This document shows, one piece after another, positions 54,923-64,000 of a stretch of 64,000 nucleotides of DNA. A program made the position numbers and the translations under genes. The notes beneath the pieces are model-generated. The model had not been told where the DNA came from, ran no database searches, and worked only from the letters and a program-made list of their open reading frames with translations. The first letter of the stretch is position 1. Each line of letters begins with the position of its first letter. Source of the stretch: an uncultured Enterobacteriaceae bacterium (GTDB taxonomy: Bacteria > Pseudomonadota > Gammaproteobacteria > Enterobacterales > Enterobacteriaceae); contig CAKZHC010000011.1 in assembly GCA_936920625.1 (NCBI GenBank), positions 211,711-275,710 of the forward strand, read 5' to 3'.

Positions 54923-56082
54923 CTGAATATTTCCTTTATGTTGATACATATCCACCAGATCCAGCTTTTAATTCGATTAAAGATAAAAGATACGAATGAT
55001 AAAACTGGATCTATTGCTACAACTGCTGTCATGACTTTTTTAAAATAAAAATAAAGTAACGATCAATCTTATAAACAAAACAACCTGTACCTGCTACCAT
55101 AATCATGGTCGCCCAGTATCACGCTACCTTTCAAGTAAAGTGGTATCCATTTGAGCATTTATCTTCAGCATAAAAATCGCAGGAAATGGCACAACATACC
55201 TCTGCACATCATCACCGTTTAGTAATAAAAATAACGATAACACGTTAATAGTCACTTTCATTGAGGGTTGATAATCTTATGCCATAATAATAGGCAGATT
55301 TTATAGATCCATAATTATATAAATTTTAGTGAGAAAATAGTGATCAGAGTCACAATAAATTATGAATTTCATGTAAAAAGATAAGAATATTGATTTCCAT
55401 TAAAAATTAACATAAAAACTCGATAATATTAAATCTACTAACATTAAATATCCTTCTAGATGGGATATTCGTACGTGTGATTGATTAATCAGGTGAATAT
55501 TCCAGACCAGAAATACATTCCTGATTTCAGACCACTACGTGAATGTGCAGGAAATAAATTAGTTTATATAAATAATTCATTAGATTTATATTTGATAGTA
55601 GTAACATTCCTGTTCTAATGACAGAATATGTGTTTAGATCGTTTGATCATCAGAAAGACATCATTTCAGCCAGCTATCATAACTAATTTCTTCTTTTATA
55701 ATTTATTACAGATTTACAGTTTTTATATTAACATTTCCTGTATTTTATTATGATTTTTTAACTAAAAAAATATGATAGCTTTGATGAATTTTGTTAACTA
55801 TCTAAATTTTTTATCACGTTTACTTTGCAGATTTCAGATACGGTCAAAACCCCATGATTCAAATAAAAATATGTTGATAGCATAAAACCCTGGCCAGCAA
55901 CTTACCAGGGTCTAAGACAGATCGGCTATGTGATAAAAAAGAACCGGGCATCAGATTAGCAGCCAGTATCTGACAAATAAACCAGCCATTTGCCTCCTGG
56001 GCAGCACCGGCTGCTAAAAGCAAACAATTTTCGACAAACGCGTTACATTATCAAAGCTAAATAACAGATACCCCTGGAAGCG
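54923..56082. other. AT-rich spacer before the MFS gene
   Basis: About 1.1 kb with no supportable gene. It contains the promoter of the second barrel gene, a lone lux half-site ACCTGTAC at 55084-55091 and a terminator-like hairpin at 55887-55911. Confidence 0.45.
55887..55911 (-). terminator. Terminator downstream of the MFS transporter
   Basis: A perfect seven-base inverted repeat ACCCTGG/CCAGGGT with an eleven-base loop, followed on the minus strand by TTTTATG, about 170 bases past the transporter stop. Confidence 0.6.
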
Positions 56083-57255
56083 TCAGGAGGTCACTCGCTC
56101 ACGGTGCAGAAATATAATCAGGATCACTAAAGAAATGATTGAAAGTCCTGCCTGATAAAGGGGGATAAAACTGGCTCCTGATGAACTGAGTATAACCCCA
56201 CCAATTAAAGCACCAAATGAGATAGCCATGTTGAAGACTGTAACAAATGAAGATTGTGCTACATCAATATCTTTCCCCGCGCTGTCTGAAAGATATTTTG
56301 CAAGAAGCGTGGGCGCTCCTCCAAAAGCTATCCCCCATATTGTAACAGAGCAGTATACCGCTACAATATTATGGTTATATAAAAAAAGAATCACTCCCGA
56401 TATCATAAATAAAGCCATTGAATAATACGTAATTTTTGCTAAGAATTTATCCACCAAAAAACTTGTAATTATAATACCTGATATTGAAAATCCCCCGAAA
56501 ACAAAAAGTATTGAGTCCAAATGGTTATATAACTTACTAAACTTAAGAAGTGGAGACATATATGTATACATTAAATTATGCGCACTAATCCAGAAGAAAA
56601 GTATTAATAAAATAATGATTATCTGCTTTTGGAAAATTATTTTAGATAATGATTCCCTATGTTCTTTCTTTTCTCCCGGAAACCCAGGAAGGAAAAAAAT
56701 AACCCATACCATAACCACACATGCAAGGGATGAAATGACATGAAACAGATATTGCCAGGGAAATATGTTAACAAAATACGCAGAAAATGGGACACCTGCT
56801 GCTAATGCTACTGGGCCTCCTATACTCATAATTGCTATAGCTTTCCCGTGCCTGGAAGGGTCAACTAAACGAACGGTATAACCTGTTAACAGGCCCCACG
56901 CTACTCCGGCCGAAACGCCAGCAAAAAATCTGATTATCAGTACAGCCTGATAGTTATTAACGAAAGCAGTTCCTATATTCGTCAGAAAAAAACCAAGCAA
57001 AGATAATAATAATAATGCTTTACGATTCATACCTCTTGTCATTGCAATGATTGGAATTGCGGATATAAACGCCCCTGCGGCATATGAAGAGACCATCTGC
57101 CCTGCTAAAGATTGTGATATATTGAATGTACTGCTTATGTTCAAGAGCATCCCAACAGGTATTGTTTCTGTCAGAATAGCTAGAAAACTAGTCAATGTGA
57201 GGGGTAATATTTTCCCTAAAGGGATATTGTGTTTATAGTTGATGCTGTGATCCAC
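56083..57255 (-). CDS. MFS transporter, DHA1 type (AraJ/SotB-like)
   Basis: Inner-membrane proton-driven exporter with twelve predicted helices and 390 residues. TM1 carries LTSFLAILTETIPVGMLL, a DHA1-type pattern; the TM4-5 region has RFFAGVSAGVAWGLLTGYTV, the motif-C-like stretch of antiporters. The AraJ/YdhP/SotB group, which exports sugars or drugs, is the nearest I recognise. The start is GTG at 57255 with GAGG six bases upstream. The gene is unbroken in an otherwise decayed region, which suggests selection or recent arrival. Substrate unknown. Confidence 0.85.
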   Translation of the reverse strand: MDHSINYKHNIPLGKILPLTLTSFLAILTETIPVGMLLNISSTFNISQSLAGQMVSSYAAGAFISAIPIIAMTRGMNRKALLLLSLLGFFLTNIGTAFVNNYQAVLIIRFFAGVSAGVAWGLLTGYTVRLVDPSRHGKAIAIMSIGGPVALAAGVPFSAYFVNIFPWQYLFHVISSLACVVMVWVIFFLPGFPGEKKEHRESLSKIIFQKQIIIILLILFFWISAHNLMYTYMSPLLKFSKLYNHLDSILFVFGGFSISGIIITSFLVDKFLAKITYYSMALFMISGVILFLYNHNIVAVYCSVTIWGIAFGGAPTLLAKYLSDSAGKDIDVAQSSFVTVFNMAISFGALIGGVILSSSGASFIPLYQAGLSIISLVILIIFLHRERVTS

Positions 57256-57608
57256 TATTGACCTCTTTTTGTTATCAATTGCAGTTACTTATCTGATGCA
57301 GTTCAGTAATTCATTTTAAATTTTTAGTTTTATTTATACATGTAAATATATTTATGTATTGTATAAAGGCAGGTAGCAAACCTGCTCATTATGGTTCTGT
57401 GCTCGTTATTATATTGGTATTGTTGTTTTTACTATTGCGGCCGCAAGATTAGTCCTTGCAAAGCCTGGATGATACCAGTCATATTATATTCCTGTTTTCG
57501 ATTTTCTATTCCCTCTCTGCCGTGCATGTACGCATTGGCACAGGCGGGTTGTATTGTCATTATTTACAATTTGATTTAATACCATCAGTCTGATTTGAGT
57601 TAAACATT
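57256..57608. other. Divergent spacer between MFS and LysE genes
   Basis: About 350 AT-rich bases that must hold the MFS promoter. The plus-strand frame at 57391-57579 is a chance frame without family resemblance. Confidence 0.4.
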
Positions 57609-58234
57609 ATGTGGGATATTCCTCCTTTTCTGACAGCATTACTAGTTTATAGTGTCGGCGCGGCAGCTCCTGGCCCAGGAAATCTGTTAATCGCCAGAAC
57701 GGCCATGAATTATGGCCGTAAAGCGGGTTTTGCTTTAGCGACGGGTGTAATTTCCGGTTCAGTCTGATGGGGAATACTCATTGCAACTGGCATTTCATCT
57801 ATATTAATTTCCTCCCCATATTTCGTGCAATGGCTAAAGCTGCTGGGTGCCGCTTACCTCTTTTATGGATCGCCGTTAAAGCAATATGTAATACTTTCAA
57901 ACCTGATGAACTGATTTCCTGCCAGAACAGCAAATATCAGCGTTTACGTGGTTATTACTTCCAGGGGCTGGGATTACACCTGACAAATCCAAAAGCTGCT
58001 CTGGCCTGGTTTACAGTTACCAGTGCTGGGTTAACAGCCAGTGCCACGGGGTGTTATATCTGGGTTCTGGTAATCAGCTGCTCTGCGTTGGGGGTTATTA
58101 TCTTCGGATTTTATGCGCTTATGTTCTCATCAGAATCAGCAGAACATTACCTGACCAGCATCCGCCGGAGTTTTGACCTTATTTGTGCTGGATTTTACCT
58201 ACTGGTTGCGGCGGGTTTTTTATTATCATTGTGA
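57609..58234 (+). pseudogene. LysE/RhtB-family exporter, broken twice
   Basis: The N-terminus from ATG 57609 reads DIPPFLTALLVYSVGAAAPG then PGNLLIARTAMNYGRKAGFA, a clear LysE/RhtB exporter start (family motif PGP). A TGA at 57765-57767 interrupts it just before WGILIATG. After a correct stretch (YFVQWLKLLGAAYLF) the frame shifts near 57880 and continues as AVKAICNTFKPDE with GLGLHLTNPKAALAWFTV to a normal C-terminal helix. One nonsense and one frameshift lesion; amino acid or homoserine lactone export through this protein is lost. Confidence 0.85.
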
Positions 58235-58461
58235 TGAGTTTGTAATGAATATCCACCCCCCTGATCGCGATTATTAATACTTGATCTAACACTCTGGTAA
58301 TAAGAGACCCGATGTAAAATCTTTAACGACAACCTGCATTTTCTGACGCCAGCTTTACCTGTCCTGTTGAAAAAAATCATATAGTTATCTTATTTTATCC
58401 GCAGGATGTTAAACATGAGTGCCTGATTTTGGTGTTTTGTATATTGCAACTGAGGTTAACA

Positions 58462-59105
58462 ATGACAGCGGAGAATAAACTGAGCGATAAGGCGCTGCGC
58501 GTGTTACTGGGTAAAGTGCAGACCCGCCAGAAAATGATTGCCGATGGTAAGGGACTGTCTGTCCGGGTCAGTAAACACGGGGCGGTGAGCTTTGTCTTTT
58601 TTTCCGCACGGGTGACAGAACCTCGCCTTCGGTATGGATGACGCCCGGACGCTACCCGGATATGTCTTTAAAAACGGCAAGGGGAAAAAGAGAGCAGTGC
58701 AGCCACTGGCTGGCAGACGGGCGGGATCCGCGCATACAGATAAAAATAGCCAAAGTGCAGACCATGCGCCCGGTGACGGTGAAAGAGGCGCGATGTACTG
58801 GGTGGATAATTACGTCCAGGAAAAAGAATTAACGGAAAAAGATATATACAATAATTTCAGAAATATATCTTCCCGGTGACGGGTGAAATTCCGCTGGCGG
58901 ACTGTTCAGCTCAGCAGTGGATAGCCTGCTTTGACCGGTTTAAAAAATCTCCCGTGATGGCTGGTCAAATTTTCGCGGATGCAAAACAGGCGCTTAAATT
59001 CTGCCGGATGCGCAGATACGCCGTTTAACATTCGCTTGATGATTTAAAAGTTAATGACATGGGGAGCGGCCCTCGAAAACGGGATAAAGTGCTGACTGCT
59101 AGCGA
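58462..59105 (+). pseudogene. P4-type tyrosine integrase relic
   Basis: The start MTAENKLSDKALRVLLGK and GKGLSVRVSKHGAVSFVFF are the DUF4102 arm-binding domain of P4-like integrases. The reading then jumps frames: GRYPDMSLKTARGKREQC with GRDPRIQIKIAKVQTMRPV, later YWVDNYVQEKELTEKDIY, then FPVTGEIPLADCSAQQWIAC and DAKQALKFCRMRRYAV, followed by a TAA, then HSLDDLKVNDMG and RDKVLTASE. At that point homology stops, so the whole catalytic domain with its R-H-R-Y residues is deleted. At least three frameshifts and one nonsense codon. Confidence 0.88.
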
Positions 59106-59522
59106 GAAGTCCCTTGCGACTTTTTCCGGGTGGCTGGCTAAATCTGTGCGCAGTTTTTCCCCGTATTTTTTGTAACTGGCATAATCCGTGAGATGCAGCC
59201 GTCCGCGGCCAATGCACCGGGGACCGTCGCCGGAATGGGTATTGTCTGGCGTTTTACTTGTTCTTGTTCCAAAATCGTACTCTTTACCACCCTTGGCCGG
59301 ATGTTCGGGGAGCGATAAAAAATGAGCGGTTTTAACACAGCCCGGTGCCAGAAAATGGGCGACACGCAGCTTTGTTGTGATGCCATACTGTGGTAAGTAG
59401 TTGTTCATCGCCGGCACCGTGATATTAATCCGCTGTAAATCACGTTTTTTATGATTAGTGACATAGTGTTGCGATATGCTGTAGAGAAAATCTGCCGTAA
59501 TGCGGACGTCCATATCTGCCAT
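59106..59522 (-). pseudogene. GH19-type phage endolysin fragment
   Basis: The minus-strand product begins MADMDVRITADFLYSISQHY and contains QYGITTKLRVAHFLA, then SGDGPRCIGRGRLHLTDYAS and YKKYGEKLRTDLASHPEKVA, which correspond to the start and the middle of glycoside hydrolase 19 lysozymes (chitinase-like endolysins). The catalytic segment expected after HFLAQ..HES is replaced by unrelated sequence, and after DFSLA the frame runs into reversed integrase DNA. The open frame extends to 59025 only by reading that reversed sequence. Inactive fragment. Confidence 0.75.
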
Positions 59523-59895
59523 GCGGTTTGCCTCCCTGCTGTGCTGTCTTAAGTAACTTAAATTATACCGGATACATTGTTATCCGAATTTGCTGCCTGG
59601 TCAGGAAAGGTGAATGACCGTCAGTTATATTATGATAATACACGCCCTGCCCGCAGTTTATGCCCGGCGCACAGGTGCCTGATGCTTTAGTATTTATTAT
59701 TATTACGCTGTCTTTTAATGTCTGTCATTATAATTCCTCTTCTGTTATTGCTCAGTGACTCCAGGGAATGAACAGTTATTTTCCTGATATCGGTTTTATA
59801 TAAATAAGAAAGATGTTCTGACCGTTCCTGGTTTGCTTTCACGTTATCATAATGGCTGGTGATACATTGTGTGCGTGAAAGCGTTTTTTATACCT
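59523..59895. other. Spacer in phage remnant
   Basis: About 370 bases between the endolysin fragment and the regulator gene. No supportable frame; probably eroded phage lysis-region DNA. Confidence 0.35.
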
Positions 59896-60615
59896 TTATC
59901 CCAGCGCTTTAAATGGAACTGTATCCAGGAATTTCTCAGGCACATAGCGGTCATAGCCTTTATCCCGGCACAGGGCTGTAAGCTGTCTTCTGCTGCCTAT
60001 TCCTGCCCTCATATAGATATTATGAATGTGTGTCTCAACACCTTTTGATGTTATTCCTAATTTTTTAGCTGTCTCTTTTGCGCTGAGATGTTGCAGAGCA
60101 TAAAAAATGACTTCAAATTCCCGGTCAGTAAACAGCTCCGACGGGTTACCGAACTGAATAGTGTCAGGCGGTCTGTTATTGATAAAGTGCTCCGGGGTAT
60201 AAAAGTCTAATTTTCTAAATCTGGTAATGACTCCAAAAGATTTATCATCCTCAAATAACGGTGACGTGGTAGCCATAAAAGGCTGCACGTATTTATTTTT
60301 ACCACCGTATTTTGTATTAGCAATGCTGGGAACAGTTTTTCTATTGGTTATTGCTTTATTTTCAAGCGAGTGTATCGCTTCCTGATATTCAGCGAAGATC
60401 AATGGCATTTCTCCAATTAGTCTCCCCTCAACATCATAGTCTTCTGGTAACTCATGATAATGCTTACTAATTTTGTTCATATAGGCAAATTTAAGATCAT
60501 TACCTTTTATAGTCCACAGATCATCACTATGTTCAATGTGTGATATTAACTCATCAAAATTATTGGCAGTGATATTCAATCCTTCTGCTGAAAAACTCAT
60601 TATTCCTTTCTCCAT
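59896..60615 (-). CDS. PAS-like/LuxR-type HTH transcription regulator
   Basis: A 239-residue regulator. The N-terminal 130 residues look like a PAS-type sensor (DLWTIKGNDLKFAYMNKISK, then FGVITRFRKLDFYTPE), with no AHL-binding hallmark residues. The C-terminal GerE domain begins LFTDREFEVIFYALQHLSAK and includes KKLGITSKGVETHIHNIYMR, followed by a family-typical tail (YVPEKFLD). Similar solo regulators occur in several enterobacterial islands and prophages. It is intact among pseudogenes. GGAG lies eight bases before the ATG at 60615; the ATG five codons on also has a passable site. Signal and targets unknown. Confidence 0.82.
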   Translation of the reverse strand: MEKGIMSFSAEGLNITANNFDELISHIEHSDDLWTIKGNDLKFAYMNKISKHYHELPEDYDVEGRLIGEMPLIFAEYQEAIHSLENKAITNRKTVPSIANTKYGGKNKYVQPFMATTSPLFEDDKSFGVITRFRKLDFYTPEHFINNRPPDTIQFGNPSELFTDREFEVIFYALQHLSAKETAKKLGITSKGVETHIHNIYMRAGIGSRRQLTALCRDKGYDRYVPEKFLDTVPFKALG

Positions 60616-61118
60616 TTTTGATGCTCCTGTGATAATCCGTAAATGTTGCAGGTGATTAGTGCAATAATTAAATCATTACAGCACAGAGAATAATGTTGTT
60701 TTCCGTATCGGATCACACTTTATTATTTCTGATATATAAGACACCTGATTACTTTTTATGCGATAACGGGAAGGTCTTTTACCGCTGGCTAGCGGAACAT
60801 ATAACGGGCTTACACAGAGGGTATAAAATACTTTCCTCTGTTCACTGCTAATGCTCTTCCCCATTTAGCACAGAATGCGTATTGCAGCGTGTATTGCTTA
60901 AACGGTGGTTGAAGATTCCAGATTAGAAAAATTATATTTTACAGTAAGTTATAAAAAAGTTGCGGTATGGAGAGTTATCAGGTCAGCAGATTTCATGAGT
61001 CCCTCCCAGCCTGACCATAATTATACACACGTATATACACAACAGTCAGAGATCTGTCAGAAGTTTTACTGCACCAGAACTAATGTGTTCTGGAGAAGTT
61101 AAGGAGGAAATAACCTTA
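60616..61118. other. Spacer upstream of the PAS/LuxR gene
   Basis: About 500 bases. It should hold the regulator promoter. Small frames at 60676-60864 (minus) and 60905-61102 (plus) lack family resemblance. Confidence 0.35.
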
Positions 61119-61403
61119 TTGGACTGGGAAAAAACAATTCTCACGCAATAAAGCGCCAGCCGGAAACTGCTGAACATCATTGATACGTTTGATCAGGCCG
61201 TCAGCCTGGATGATTTCAAAGACAGATTCATCGATGAGGTGTGGGACATCACAACCTGCGGCACCTTCGGCCTGGATATGTGGGGAAAGATAGTAAATGC
61301 CTCACGCTATATCATCGCCGATATTGATAACAGTGCGTTTGGTTTTGCTGAGGATACATATCCTTTTAACGATTGCACATTTTATACCGGTAGAACACCA
61401 TGA
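61119..61403 (+). pseudogene. DUF2612 phage baseplate/tail protein, truncated
   Basis: After a strong GGAGG, a TTG at 61119 (the family starts M-T-D-W) reads LDWEKTILTQ and then hits TAA at 61149-61151 where Tyr is usual. The frame continues with KLLNIIDTFDQAVSLDDF, IDEVWDITTCGTFGLDMWGK and ends FNDCTFYTG. This is the DUF2612 tail protein next to tail fibres in Mu-like and P2-like prophages. The C-terminal half is missing. The TGA at the end overlaps the tail-fibre ATG. Confidence 0.75.
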
Positions 61404-62620
61404 AAAAACAGACATTCCCACCCGCAAACTGGTCCCTTTTGGCGTTAATGGTCCTAGGCGTAACCTTACCGATAAGACCCCTGTCGGTAGCAATCAGGCC
61501 TCTTATGATGCCGGTTGTCCGCCGGTTACCATGACGATCAAAGCGGCAGGGGGGTTACCACCGGATGGCCGGGATATCAACCAGGCATTTAATGAGCTGT
61601 ACAGCGATCTGCGCTGGCAGAACGCAGGCGCAGGCTGGCCATTTGATGCTGATTGATGCTGATTTTGCAAAAGCAACGGGCGGTTATCCGGTGGGGGCGG
61701 TGGTGCCAAACTCCGCTAATGACGGCTTCTGGCTCAATATTACTGAAGGTAACACCAGCAGCCCGGAAGTAACGGATGGTTCTGTCACAGGCTGGGTCCC
61801 GGCGGAAGCTATGGGGTTACCAGTATTACAGGCCTCAGCAAAGGTACGGTTACATTCACCAGCTTACAGGCTGCAAAAGCCGAAATCACAGTAAGCGGAA
61901 CCCTTCAGGCTGATACCACACTCATTTTTTCGCCGTGGGTTAAGCGCTGGGTAGTAACAAACCACTGCGGAGGCGATTTACGCTGACCTGTAAGACCAAA
62001 TCAGGAGCAGGTGTGGCAGTCAGCAGAGGGCGGAATGAAATACGCTGTGACGGCACAGCGGTTTTGTATGCCTTACCTGCCGCCTCACTTACCGCTGCCG
62101 GGGTAACCAGACTCAGCAGTGCTACCGACAGTGAAGATGAAACCATGGAGGTCCCCCAGATGCAGTTAAGGCGGCCTATGACCTGGCCAGTAAAGGAGGT
62201 GTGGACGGGTTTTATCCGGTCGGGATCGTAGTGTGATTTGCCCAGAATAAAGACCCTAACGCCCTGTTCCCCGGTACTACATGGCGCTACACCAGCGAAA
62301 ACAGAACCATCCGGCTCGCCAGTGCCGACTCCAAAGACGTCATGACCACTGGCGGCTCGGATACGGTAAACCTCACTGTTGTCAATCTGCCGGGGCATAG
62401 TCATACATTCCGGGGGGATACCAGTACCGACGGTGGCCATGTGCATAACATCCCCTACACTCCCAAAGGCTGGAGCGGAACGAGTGGCGTACTGGATGGC
62501 ATGAATCCTGCTCCCGGAAAAACGGTTATATTAACAGACCGGACCGGGCAGCATTCACACAAACTTAGCGGGGACACGAGTATCATAGAAGCGACGAAAG
62601 AACTGGCTACCATAAACTAG
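61400..62620 (+). pseudogene. Phage tail-fibre / tail collar protein, multiply frameshifted
   Basis: The protein can be rebuilt across frames: TDIPTRKLVPFGVNGPRRNL, DGRDINQAFNELYSDLRWQN, GGYPVGAVVPNSANDGFWLN, VTSITGLSKGTVTFTS, AVLYALPAASLTAAGVTRLS, then NALFPGTTWRYTSENRTIRL and a C-terminal GHSHTF...GGHVHN collar domain. Lesions are: a one-base deletion directly after the ATG, a 10-base tandem duplication at 61645-61664, a G-run deletion near 61813, a further deletion near 61978, disturbed sequence near 62150 and TGA for Trp at 62234-62236. The receptor-binding function is lost. Confidence 0.88.
61645..61664. repeat. 10-bp tandem duplication in the tail-fibre gene
   Basis: GATGCTGATT occurs twice in direct succession. 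Removing one copy restores the expected PFDADFAKATGGYPVGAVV, so the duplication is the cause of the frameshift here. Confidence 0.92.
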
Positions 62621-62660
62621 TAATTAAACTCATGGGCTGGTATAGGACAGACTGAGTTAT

Positions 62661-63552
62661 CTACAGCAATCTGCCCAGTTTTTCCTGGAAACACCACATT
62701 TTTTTATAGTCATGGGTGGGGTGCCCATATGAAAATCGCAGCCTTTTATTTTCGGCAGCACTGATAGTGGCTGCTTCATTTAAATTTAACCACATCAGTA
62801 TTGTGCCTAATGAAAAATTTTTGATACTCCTATCCGTACCAGCAGATAAATAGCTGAGTGATAAAATATCACATGAGTCAGATTTTGTTATGAGCTGAAA
62901 GGCACAAGGATTATTTTTATAGAACAGCACTTTTCCAAAAAAATTCTCTGAATTTTTTCATAAAGTTGAGGCATTGTTCTTTATTTCCAAGTGTTTCTCC
63001 CCAGCGTTTTTCAAACAACAAATAGAATATATCAATAAGTTGTTCCGGAGTGAATTCGGACTGATCTCTAATCTTGCCATCTTCAGCTGTGAATGTTCTT
63101 ACTTCTCTTTTTCTGTTTTTTATTGTTTTTGTTGAGAATGAATCAAGTTATTTTGTCAGACAAATTGTTCTGCGTGCATTGAGTATTTCACTCCGGTTGG
63201 TGATGTTGTTATTAACGGAAGAAATAATTTTACTCTTAAAAGGAACAAAGATTCTTCGTTCTTTTGTTATCGGGAGAATAAGTTCATCTCTCGCTACCGG
63301 CAGCCAGGGATGCCTGATTATCTCACCAGTGATAATGTCATTTGCTAAATATTTATCAGCCCACACACAAACAGCACCATCAATTGCACCTCTGGTTTTA
63401 TGTACGTAGAATTTTTCTTTACAGTCTGCATGGTTATGAAAGTAAGCTAAAACATCAGGATGCGTAGAAAAATTGCCCCCGTACTTAAGGTAGCAATCCC
63501 GGTATTCGTTAACTGAAGCCTCCTCCCATCCCAGGAGTTTTCTTATAACCAC
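62661..63552 (-). pseudogene. Mig-14-like gene (antimicrobial peptide resistance family), broken
   Basis: The N-terminal part from GTG 63552 reads KLLGWEEASVNEYRDCYLKY and HPDVLAYFHNH, resembling the Mig-14 family (PF07395), whose Salmonella member supports resistance to host antimicrobial peptides. A TAA at 63148-63150 interrupts it; the same frame continues (VRTFTAEDGKIRDQSEFTPE, FEKRWGETLGNKEQC). A run of seven A at 62937-62943 then shifts the frame to the C-terminal LFYKNNPCAFQLITKSDS and TILMWLNLNEAATISAAENK, ending KLGRLL. One nonsense codon and one homopolymer indel. Family assignment is from memory. Confidence 0.65.
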
Positions 63553-64000
63553 TGTGACACCATATATTGTGTAGTACTTTGAAATTTATCCATTTTCTTG
63601 CTTAAGTTGTACATATTGTTGTCTATTATCGCACTATTTTAAAATGGAACTACCACATAAACATGTAATTTTTTATATATGCGCCAGCGCTCCATCGTCT
63701 TCTGACGGCAACAGAGAGCTTCTGCCGAACAGGGGCGGGACGTTAATCCATGAGTTTTTTATCAGGCCATCGGGGTGGATGACGAGCCAGCCCCGCTTAC
63801 GGAGAATGTATTTGGGGATTTGTTCAGTGCGGAAGCCAGATTCTGTTGCCTGTGCGTGCTGGTGTCAGACAGAACTTGCAAAGCCATGTAGTTTCATGGA
63901 ACATGGCTCGCGGGTGCCTGAGGCTGTTTGTACTCAGGCGTATTTGCTGAGGTACAGACAGACGAAAGCCCCGTAATTAATTTCCATCAACTACGAGGCA
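63553..64000. other. Unassigned window end
   Basis: About 450 bases with one plus-strand frame (63644-63976) that has no clear family. The very end, around 63967-64000 (CGAAAGCCCCGTAATTAATT and following), resembles the 3' hairpin of Hok/Sok-type toxin messages, and the preceding codons might be a decayed Hok-like peptide; this is weak and the locus is cut by the window edge. Confidence 0.3.

Noticed and set aside
63644..64000. Hok/Sok-type toxin-antitoxin locus at the window end
   Set aside because: The final hairpin is suggestive, but no intact Hok peptide can be read and the locus is cut by the window edge.
1..64000. CRISPR arrays, intact insertion sequences, replication origin
   Set aside because: No regularly spaced repeats, no transposase with terminal inverted repeats and no DnaA-box cluster were seen on reading through.

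Overview
The window looks like the chromosome of an enterobacterial gammaproteobacterium. Most housekeeping proteins align almost end to end with Escherichia coli proteins, and the gene order follows the E. coli segment from ygfZ to mltC and a tRNA-Phe. The convergent luxR/luxI pair of the EsaR/EsaI type points towards an Erwinia/Pantoea-like plant- or insect-associated lineage. That assignment is inference; no species can be named from sequence alone.

Region 1 (about 0.3-45.6 kb) is core genome. It holds ygfZ, a HAD phosphatase and trhA; the glycine cleavage operon gcvTHP; pepP-ubiH-ubiI with ygfB; zapA, 6S RNA and fau; serA, rpiA, argP, yggE and mscS; the carbon block tktA-pgk-fbaA; speA, metK, galP, sprT, endA, rsmE, gshB, yqgE and ruvX; yggR, yggS, yggT, rdgB and hemW; and yggN, trmB, mutY, yggX and mltC. 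Central carbon metabolism, one-carbon metabolism (gcvTHP, serA, fau, metK), ubiquinone hydroxylation, polyamine and glutathione synthesis and DNA repair (mutY, ruvX, rdgB) therefore all sit here. Genes expected from E. coli synteny but absent are epd (between pgk and tktA), argO (near argP/mscS) and yggL (next to trmB). Several core-region genes are broken or eroding: yggR has a homopolymer frameshift, sprT has ACG where ATG is expected, a YidB-like gene has a broken N-terminus, and an AAA-family ATPase next to gcvP is a relic.

Region 2 (about 45.6-58.4 kb) begins around a tRNA-Phe and is sparsely coding and visibly AT-rich. It contains a twice-broken TetR gene, an intact EsaR/EsaI-type quorum-sensing pair, two tandem Ail/OmpX-family outer-membrane proteins, an MFS exporter and a broken LysE-type exporter. 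Long gene-free stretches (about 1.9 kb before luxR and 2.5 kb after luxI) separate them. A 20-bp lux-box-like palindrome lies about 1.3 kb upstream of luxR with no gene beside it, so a small RNA or a lost target is possible.

Region 3 (about 58.4-64 kb) is a wrecked prophage or island. It has a shredded P4-type integrase fused back-to-back to a GH19 endolysin fragment, an intact-looking PAS/LuxR regulator, a DUF2612 baseplate/tail protein with a stop codon, a tail-fibre gene with at least five lesions including a 10-bp tandem duplication, and a Mig-14-like gene with a stop and a frameshift. The density of fresh pseudogenes (single-base indels in homopolymers, single nonsense changes) beside intact metabolic genes suggests early, ongoing genome reduction of the kind seen after recent host restriction. 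Sequencing error in homopolymers must be excluded for a few of them.
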